Positions 58,495 to 64,000 of a stretch of 64,000 bases of DNA are shown here, piece after piece. The position numbers and the translations under genes were made by a program. The notes under the pieces are model-generated. The model worked only from the letters and a program-made list of their open reading frames with translations. It did not search any database and was not told where the DNA came from. Source of the stretch: G965222335 sp965222335. Its GTDB lineage: Bacteria; Pseudomonadota; Gammaproteobacteria; Pseudomonadales; Halieaceae. The stretch spans positions 1,984,001 to 2,048,000 of the forward strand of contig OZ244944.1 in the NCBI GenBank assembly GCA_965222335.1. The letters are read 5' to 3'. How positions within the stretch are numbered: position 1 is the stretch's first letter; every line of letters starts with the position of its first letter.

Positions 58495-59379
58495 TCAGGC
58501 AATGCCGCAATCAAGGCGCCGCCGCGCATCCAGCACCTCGCTGTAACCCTGCCGGTAGTCGGGGAAGACAAAACGGTAACCGCTGGCGCGCAGGCGATCC
58601 CCGCGACAGCGCTTGTGCTTGCCCGGCGGCGGTCGATCCGCAATCGGCTCCACCCCGAGCTGCCCGGCAATCCAGGACTCCACTTCATGCTGCGCAGCAC
58701 CTTCGCCATCCACGCCCAGGTAGACACCCCCGGCATCGCCCTCCGCGACCCGCGTCAGCAGGTGGCAGAGCGCCGCAGCGACATCGTCGCGGTGGATCCG
58801 GTTGCTGTAGCGCACCGGCTCGGCCGCGCAGATATGGCCCCCGGCAATGCGCGCCAGCAGCCGGCCATGGGGATCCCCGTAAATGCCGCCGCAGCGCAGC
58901 ACCGCCGCCGGCGCACCACAGTCCAGCAACTGTGCCTCGGCTTCCAGGATCGCCCCCGCCGCGGGGTCATCGCGGGTCACCGCGGCGTCCTCATCAACCC
59001 AGCCGCCGGCCTGCTCAGCGTAAACCCGGGTGCTGGAAACCATCAGCATGGCCCGCGGCCGGTGGCCGCCCAGTCCCCGCAGCAGGTTGGCGGTGGCCTC
59101 GCTGAAACCCCGCCGGTAGCCCTGGGCATCCATCGCCAGGGGCTTGAGGGTAGTCACCACATAATCGGGTGCCAGGGCGAGCAGGCCGTCGAGGGCGCCT
59201 GGATGACTGTAATCGGCGGACAGGCCAACAACCCCGGGGGGCAGGCGCGCGATATCGCGACGCACACCGATCACCCGGTAACGGTCGCCGAGCTGTTTCG
59301 CCAGGCGCACGCCAAGGTCGCCGCAGCCGAGCACCAGGACAGTTTCGACCGACCCCGACCGTTCACTTATTGCTGCCAC
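58495..59379 (-). CDS. NAD(P)-binding epimerase/dehydratase-like protein (YeeZ-like)
   Basis: 294 residues. The dinucleotide site is VLVLGCGDLGVRLAKQLG near the start. VVTTLKPLAMDAQGYRRGF, MLMVSSTRVYAEQAGGWVDE and VLRCGGIYG follow the extended short-chain dehydrogenase pattern, and the catalytic YxxxK is not evident, as in YeeZ-type proteins. RIHRDDVAAALCHLL is a conserved late motif. GTG start with AGGAG ten bases upstream; this is an estimate, as no ATG is available near the dinucleotide site. Substrate unknown. Divergent from recG. Confidence 0.8.
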   Translation of the reverse strand: MAAISERSGSVETVLVLGCGDLGVRLAKQLGDRYRVIGVRRDIARLPPGVVGLSADYSHPGALDGLLALAPDYVVTTLKPLAMDAQGYRRGFSEATANLLRGLGGHRPRAMLMVSSTRVYAEQAGGWVDEDAAVTRDDPAAGAILEAEAQLLDCGAPAAVLRCGGIYGDPHGRLLARIAGGHICAAEPVRYSNRIHRDDVAAALCHLLTRVAEGDAGGVYLGVDGEGAAQHEVESWIAGQLGVEPIADRPPPGKHKRCRGDRLRASGYRFVFPDYRQGYSEVLDARRRLDCGIA

Positions 59380-59513
59380 TCTGGTTACACTCCTGTATTC
59401 CCGTCGAGTCCCGCCACGGATACGAAAGCATGAGGCCTGCCGAACCGAAGTACAATCCCGCACCCGCGCGGGATCCATCTACGCTGGCGGCCGGACCGGA
59501 GAACCACTGACGC

Positions 59514-61580
59514 GTGGCCGGCGTCCTCGCAGACCAGCCCCTGGTAAGCCTGCGCGGGGTCGGTCCGCGCCTGGCGGCAAAACTCACGGAATACGGGGTA
59601 CACCAGGTCGAGGACCTGCTGTTCCACCTGCCGCTGCGCTACCAGGACCGGACCCGGGTGACGCCCATCGGCGCCCTGCAGATCAATACCGAGGCGGTCA
59701 TCGAGGGCGAAGTCCGGGCTGCCGATGTGGTCTTTGGCCGGCGCCGCAGCCTGGTCGTGCGCCTGCAGGACGGCAGCGGCACCCTGACACTGCGCTTTTT
59801 TCACTTCAGCGCAGCACAGAAGAACAATCTCACGCCGGGGACCCGGCTGCGCTGTTTCGGCAGTCCGCGCCGGGGCGCCAGTGGCCTGGAAATGTACCAC
59901 CCTGAGTACCGGGAGGCCGGGGAAGACCACGCCGCCCCGGACCAGCGCCTGACCCCGGTCTACCCGACGACCACCGGGATCAGCCAGGGGCAGTGGCGCA
60001 AGCTGTGCACGCAGGCCCTGGCCCTGCTCGCCAGGGCGGCGCCGGAGGACCTCTTGCCGGCAGCGAACAGCCAGGGGTTCAGCCTGGTGGAAGCGCTGCA
60101 ATACCTGCATGCGCCGCCGGCCGATGCCCCCCTGGCGCTGCTGCAGGAGGGCCGCCATCCGGCCCAGCTGAGGCTCGCACTGGAAGAGCTCGTGGCCCAC
60201 CACCTGGCCTTGCTGCGCCTGCGCCGGCAGCAGCGCAGTATCGATGCACCGCCGTTGCCACCCCGGCCGGCGGCCCGCGATGCCCTGTTTGCGGCCCTGC
60301 CCTTCAAGCCGACGGGCGCGCAACAGCGGGTGATCGCGGAAATCACCGCGGACCTTGCGCGCAGCACGCCCATGCTGCGCCTGCTGCAGGGCGACGTCGG
60401 TTCCGGCAAGACCCTGGTTGCGGCCTGCGCCGCCCTGCAGGCCATCAGCAACGGTTACCAGGTGGCGGTGATGGCACCCACGGAAATCCTCGCGGAGCAG
60501 CACCGGCAGAACTTTGCCGGCTGGCTGGATCCTTTGGGCGTGCGCATTGAGGTTCTCACCGGCCGCACCAAGGGCCGCGCGCGCAAGGACATGCTCGAAC
60601 TGCTCGCCGCGGGGGAGGCCCCCCTGGTCATCGGCACCCACGCCCTGTTCCAGGCAGACGTCGTGTTTCACCGGCTGGGCCTGGTGGTGGTGGATGAGCA
60701 GCATCGCTTCGGGGTGCACCAGCGCCTGGCGCTGACCGACAAGGCGGGCAGCGGCGGCACCCGGGCCCACCAGCTGGTGATGACCGCGACCCCGATTCCG
60801 CGCACCCTGTCCATGGTCGCCTACGCCGACCTCGACTGCTCGGTAATAGATGAACTGCCACCGGGGCGGCAGCCGGTGAGCACGGTGCTGATCGACGCCG
60901 CACGGCGCGACCAGGTGGTTGCGCGGGTCGCCAGCGCCTGCGCCGACGGGCGCCAGGCCTACTGGGTGTGTACCCTGGTGGAGGAGAGTGACGTGCTGCA
61001 GGCGCAGGCCGCGGAAACCACCGCCGCCGAGCTGGCCGCGGCGCTGCCTTCACTCAGGGTCGGCCTGATCCACGGCCGCCTGTCCGCAGCGGACAAGGCG
61101 GCGGTCATGGCCGCCTTCAAGGCAGGAGACCTGTCCCTGCTGGTGGCGACCACGGTGATCGAGGTCGGGGTGGACGTGCCCAATGCCAGCCTGATGGTGA
61201 TCGAAAACCCGGAGCGCCTGGGCCTGGCACAGCTGCACCAGCTGCGCGGCCGGGTCGGCCGCGGCAGCGCAGCCAGCCACTGTGTGCTGCTCTACCAGAC
61301 CCCCCTGTCGGCGCACGGTCGTGAGCGCCTGGGTGCCATGCGCGAAAGCAATGACGGATTTTATATCGCCGAAAAAGACCTTGCCCTGCGGGGACCGGGT
61401 GAGGTGTTGGGGACGCGCCAGACCGGGGATATGAGCTTTCGGATTGCGGACCTGAGCCTGCACGGTGACCTGCTGGAGCAGGCCCAGTCGATTGGCGCCG
61501 GGCTCTGCCGGCACCCGGAAATCGAGGCCCAGCTGGTGCGCCGCTGGACCGGCGAGCGCCAGCGCTTCGCACAGGTCTGA
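59514..61580 (+). CDS. recG: ATP-dependent DNA helicase RecG
   Basis: 688 residues. The N-terminal wedge domain has LVSLRGVGPRLAAKLTEYGV and LLFHLPLRYQDRTRV. Helicase motifs: I LLQGDVGSGKTLVA, Ia MAPTEILAEQH, II VVDEQHRFGVHQR, III MTATPIPRTL, IV-VI VGLIHGRLSAADKAAVM, TTVIEVGVDVPNASLMVIEN, QLHQLRGRVGRG. It drives branch migration at stalled forks. GTG start. The order spoT-(ridA)-recG is common in gammaproteobacteria. Confidence 0.96.
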   Translation: MAGVLADQPLVSLRGVGPRLAAKLTEYGVHQVEDLLFHLPLRYQDRTRVTPIGALQINTEAVIEGEVRAADVVFGRRRSLVVRLQDGSGTLTLRFFHFSAAQKNNLTPGTRLRCFGSPRRGASGLEMYHPEYREAGEDHAAPDQRLTPVYPTTTGISQGQWRKLCTQALALLARAAPEDLLPAANSQGFSLVEALQYLHAPPADAPLALLQEGRHPAQLRLALEELVAHHLALLRLRRQQRSIDAPPLPPRPAARDALFAALPFKPTGAQQRVIAEITADLARSTPMLRLLQGDVGSGKTLVAACAALQAISNGYQVAVMAPTEILAEQHRQNFAGWLDPLGVRIEVLTGRTKGRARKDMLELLAAGEAPLVIGTHALFQADVVFHRLGLVVVDEQHRFGVHQRLALTDKAGSGGTRAHQLVMTATPIPRTLSMVAYADLDCSVIDELPPGRQPVSTVLIDAARRDQVVARVASACADGRQAYWVCTLVEESDVLQAQAAETTAAELAAALPSLRVGLIHGRLSAADKAAVMAAFKAGDLSLLVATTVIEVGVDVPNASLMVIENPERLGLAQLHQLRGRVGRGSAASHCVLLYQTPLSAHGRERLGAMRESNDGFYIAEKDLALRGPGEVLGTRQTGDMSFRIADLSLHGDLLEQAQSIGAGLCRHPEIEAQLVRRWTGERQRFAQV

Positions 61581-61584
61581 AGCG

Positions 61585-62154
61585 CTAGCCGGGAGCGCTG
61601 AAGATCTCTTGCCAGCGACGGGCCAGGGCCTCAGTGCCCAGACTCTCGAGTCGCGCAATATTGTCCCGGGGAATCCGCGCCGGCTCCGGATGACTCTCGA
61701 GCACCCGGGTAAGCATCGCCTCCCGCAGAATATGGATGGTCGGCCAGGGTGAGCGATTGCTGTAGTGGCTGGCCCCGCCGGGCGCCTCACCGGCAAACTG
61801 GTAACGGGGATGAAAGCTGGCAAGCTGCAGCACACCTTCCAGTCCCGCCTCGGCCAGCAGTGCCTGTGCTTCTTCCAGGAAATCCAGGTAGGCGTCGAAG
61901 TCTTCGAGGGCGTGATTGAACACCAGCAGCGTGGTCGCTACCTCAGATTCGGGGCTGCGTTGCAGGAGATCCAGCTCTGCCAGCAGGGCGCGCCGCATCT
62001 GCGCCGCGGCGGTGTGCGGGCAAACCGTGAGGCGCAGGGCCGGATCATCCAGTAGCGGGCGCGCGAAGGGGCAGAGGTCCATGCCCGCCACCCACTGCAA
62101 CAGCCAGGCCCGGGTATGCCGCTCGGCATCGGCGGGCCTGGCCGTTGCGACCAT
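61585..62154 (-). CDS. DUF1415 family protein
   Basis: 189 residues, cytoplasmic. TRAWLLQWVAGMDLCPFARP, ATTLLVFNHALEDFDAYLDF, LASFHPRYQFAG, HYSNRSPWPTIHILRE and RIPRDNIARLESLG are the family's conserved words; the WVxGMxLCPFA motif recalls a metal or redox site but no activity is known. The ATG shares one base with the stop of the rubredoxin fusion gene (TGATG on the minus strand), so it is co-translated with that redox protein. Convergent with recG, four bases apart. Confidence 0.9.
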   Translation of the reverse strand: MVATARPADAERHTRAWLLQWVAGMDLCPFARPLLDDPALRLTVCPHTAAAQMRRALLAELDLLQRSPESEVATTLLVFNHALEDFDAYLDFLEEAQALLAEAGLEGVLQLASFHPRYQFAGEAPGGASHYSNRSPWPTIHILREAMLTRVLESHPEPARIPRDNIARLESLGTEALARRWQEIFSAPG

Positions 62155-63524
62155 CAGCCGATAATCGGCGGCAGTTCTTTCTGCAGCGCCAGTTTGGCCT
62201 TGGTCGCCTCGCCGGTAAGCGCAAAGCCCAGCAGCTTGCCCTGCGGATCGCGGAATTCAGCCTGTACATTGCTGCCTTCGGCCTGGATCTGCCACTCGCC
62301 GTCAGACCCTGCGGCCGGGGGCGATACCACCGTGGGGCAGGCCGGCGTCTTGATGGTCACGGGCATCGCCGGGTAGGCGACCTCGGTGGGCTCCCCGGCC
62401 AGGGTCTTGCCCAGGGCGCGGGCCGCCGCCATCAGGGGCGCGACGTAAACCAGCACATGTCCGTCCACTTCGGCACAGTCTCCCAGGGCGTACACGTTGG
62501 GGGCGCTGGTCTCCAACAGGCGATTGGTGACGATACCCCGGCGGGTCTCGATGCCGGAGGCCTGGGCGAGGTCGATTCGCGGGCGCACGCCCACCGCCGA
62601 CACCACCAGGTCTGCGGCGATGGTCTCGCCGTTATTCAGGCTAACCACAACGCCCTGTTCTGCCCGGTTGACCTCGGTGACCAGGGGTCCGAAATGGAAG
62701 GTGGCGCCCTTGGCCTCCAGGGCCGCCTGTACCGCCTTGCCGGCAGTCTCGGGCAGGAGGGTGGGCAGGCAGTGCCCCAGCGGGTCGACCACCTCGACCT
62801 CGAAGCCGCCATTGAGCAGGTCATTGGTAAATTCGCAGCCGATAAGGCCACCGCCGATAATGCAGACCTTGCGCACGTCGTTCTTGGCCACCGCGGTGCG
62901 AAAATCGTCGTAATCCAGCAGGTCGTTGACCGAATACACCCGCTCCAGGGCATCCCCCTGGATCGGCGGCTCGATCACCTGGGCACCCAGGGCCAGCACC
63001 AGCTTGCCATAGTGGATGACCGTCTGCGCATCACCGACCTTGATATGCTGCGCCGCTGTGTCGATGGCGCGGACTTGGGTCATGGTCCAGACGCTGGCGT
63101 GCAGCTGCTTTGCCATGGTGCCGCCGTCCTGCTGCACCAGGTCATCCGCGCTGGTGTCCTTGGTATAACCCGTCGACAGCATCGGCTTGGAGTAGGCGCG
63201 TCCGTCGTCAGAGGTAATCAGGATCAGTGGCGTCTCGCTGTCATGCTTGCGAAACTCCTTGGCCACGCCATAACCCGCCAGGCCGGTGCCGAGGATCACC
63301 ACCGGCGCGTGTACGGTATCCGCCACCGGCTCCTCATGGTGGGGCACTTCGTCAACGGGCGCCTCCTCCAGCAGCTCGAAATCTTCCTTGCCCACGCCGC
63401 AGTCGGGGCAGAGCCAGTCTTCCGGCACATCCTCCCAGCGAGTCCCCGGGGCGATGCCGTCATCCGGCCAGCCCTCTTTCTCGTCGTAGATCAGACCGCA
63501 GACAATACATTCCCACTTACTCAT
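62154..63524 (-). CDS. Rubredoxin fused to NAD(P)H:rubredoxin reductase
   Basis: 456 residues. Residues 1-52 are a complete rubredoxin with both iron-binding pairs (WECIVCGLIYDEKEG, DWLCPDCGVGKEDFE). After a short acidic linker, residues 75-380 are a two-dinucleotide flavoprotein (VVILGTGLAGYGVAKEFRKH for FAD, VCIIGGGLIGCEFTNDLLNG for NAD(P)H, NVYALGDCAEVDG for FAD). The last 75 residues are a reductase C-terminal domain. In Pseudomonas the two partners are separate genes near ubiC; here they are one polypeptide. They would pass electrons from NADH to alkane hydroxylase or an oxygen/peroxide-reducing system. The ATG giving MSKWEC is preferred to an upstream start. Confidence 0.92.
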   Translation of the reverse strand: MSKWECIVCGLIYDEKEGWPDDGIAPGTRWEDVPEDWLCPDCGVGKEDFELLEEAPVDEVPHHEEPVADTVHAPVVILGTGLAGYGVAKEFRKHDSETPLILITSDDGRAYSKPMLSTGYTKDTSADDLVQQDGGTMAKQLHASVWTMTQVRAIDTAAQHIKVGDAQTVIHYGKLVLALGAQVIEPPIQGDALERVYSVNDLLDYDDFRTAVAKNDVRKVCIIGGGLIGCEFTNDLLNGGFEVEVVDPLGHCLPTLLPETAGKAVQAALEAKGATFHFGPLVTEVNRAEQGVVVSLNNGETIAADLVVSAVGVRPRIDLAQASGIETRRGIVTNRLLETSAPNVYALGDCAEVDGHVLVYVAPLMAAARALGKTLAGEPTEVAYPAMPVTIKTPACPTVVSPPAAGSDGEWQIQAEGSNVQAEFRDPQGKLLGFALTGEATKAKLALQKELPPIIG

Positions 63525-63797
63525 ACTGACAACTCTCTTCTCTGTGCCGGACACCGGCATATCGGGCGGGGGCGCCACCGGGGTCGTTGAAATCAAGAGG
63601 CAACACTATAGGGTTGTGTGAAAATTGTGCAAGCGTGCAGCACGGGGCGGGAGCGCCGCGCGGTTGCGTAATGTTGACCACCGGGCACTCAATCGCGGCA
63701 CCGGACGCGACCGGGTTTTGTCCACCGTGCCCTTGCGCGCTGCCTGCGCATGCCGCATCCTCGCCCTGCACCTGCCCGCGACCAGGGGATCCTGAGC

Positions 63798-64000
63798 TTG
63801 TCCGATAACCGCGCGTCAACGACTGCCGAACCGAGCTGGCAGCCGCTGCACCACTATTCCTCCATGTCCCTGCCGCGGCGCGACCGCGCCTGGCTGCTGG
63901 ACGACGGCTCCCTCACCGCGCGCCTGATGGCCACCCACCCCGGAACCTTTCGGGTGCAGCGCCTGTTCCAGGGCTGGACCACGCCCGGCGCGTCCGAACG
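63798..64000 (+). CDS. ubiC: Chorismate-pyruvate lyase, N-terminal part (cut by window edge)
   Basis: 67 codons are visible. The frame reads SDNRASTTAEPSWQPL, then SLPRRDRAWLLDDGSLTARL and FRVQRLFQGWTTPGASER, which fits the N-terminal third of UbiC, the enzyme making 4-hydroxybenzoate for ubiquinone. TTG is the likely start, with AGGGGA upstream; an ATG at MSLPRR would lose conserved residues. The location near rubredoxin genes matches Pseudomonas, where ubiA follows. The 273 bases before it hold no gene and no clear promoter. Confidence 0.82.
   Translation, partial: MSDNRASTTAEPSWQPLHHYSSMSLPRRDRAWLLDDGSLTARLMATHPGTFRVQRLFQGWTTPGASE

Noticed and set aside
1..64000. tRNA, rRNA, prophage, integrase or restriction-defence genes
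   Set aside because: Gaps were read on both strands; no cloverleaf, rRNA motif, integrase, transposase or defence-type protein was found.

Overview
The window is 64 kb of high-GC, densely packed chromosome from a free-living gammaproteobacterium. Gene content and order resemble the conserved core of Pseudomonas and its marine relatives: ruvX / pilU-pilT / yggS-proC-yggT-metX-metW-rdgB-hemW-trmB, rpoH-ftsX-ftsE-ftsY-rsmD-coaD-mutM, coaBC-algC-argB, slmA-pyrE-crc-rph-yicC-gmk-rpoZ-spoT-ridA, recG and ubiC. TonB-dependent receptors and abundant intergenic repeats suggest a Cellvibrionales/Halieaceae-type marine bacterium; that placement is inference. I see no phage, plasmid, insertion-sequence transposase, CRISPR array, rRNA or tRNA gene.

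Layout. 1-5 kb: two TonB-dependent receptors (the first cut by the window edge) around a small secreted protein. 4.9-5.4 kb: an intergenic mosaic repeat. 5.5-12.7 kb: less conserved genes, including a TPR protein with a TonB-C-like end, a small lipoprotein, a methyltransferase, a TPR/Asp-Asn hydroxylase, a transglutaminase-like TPR lipoprotein, a MarC protein and an alpha/beta hydrolase, plus a possible small RNA at 8.4-8.55 kb. 12.7-18.1 kb: leftward tkt-epd-pgk-fba. 18.2-24 kb: a repeat, a palindromic operator and a rightward S-adenosylmethionine-cycle operon (ArsR-methyltransferase regulator, metK, ahcY, metF, then rsmE and a thioesterase). 24-27 kb: gshB-tonB-yqgE-ruvX. 27-36.5 kb: twitching ATPases, proline and methionine synthesis, nucleotide clean-up, HemW and TrmB. 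36.5-42.9 kb: rpoH under a perfect CIRCE element, ftsX-ftsE-ftsY, rsmD, coaD, mutM. 42.9-43.7 kb: second mosaic repeat. 43.7-64 kb: rpmG-rpmB, radC, coaBC, a membrane-anchored AlgC, argB, slmA, pyrE, crc, rph, yicC, gmk, rpoZ, spoT, ridA, recG, a rubredoxin-rubredoxin reductase fusion and the start of ubiC.

How parts work together. The metK-ahcY-metF block recycles the methyl cofactor and has its own predicted regulator with an operator overlapping the -35 box; metX/metW feed methionine. tkt-epd-pgk-fba combine central carbon metabolism with pyridoxal phosphate supply. gmk-rpoZ-spoT link GTP, RNA polymerase and the stringent response. Crc has lost the exonuclease catalytic residues and is expected to act in catabolite repression.

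Most unusual signals: (1) two copies of a modular non-coding repeat (4930-5410 and about 42890-43658). Both begin with the same end module directly after the T-run of unrelated terminators, and both carry a branched secondary structure with compensatory base changes; (2) a perfect HrcA-type CIRCE element in front of rpoH; (3) an orphan Rho-independent terminator after a possible Hfq/Crc-binding small RNA; (4) an eight-C tract inside the apparent promoter spacer of a TonB receptor.
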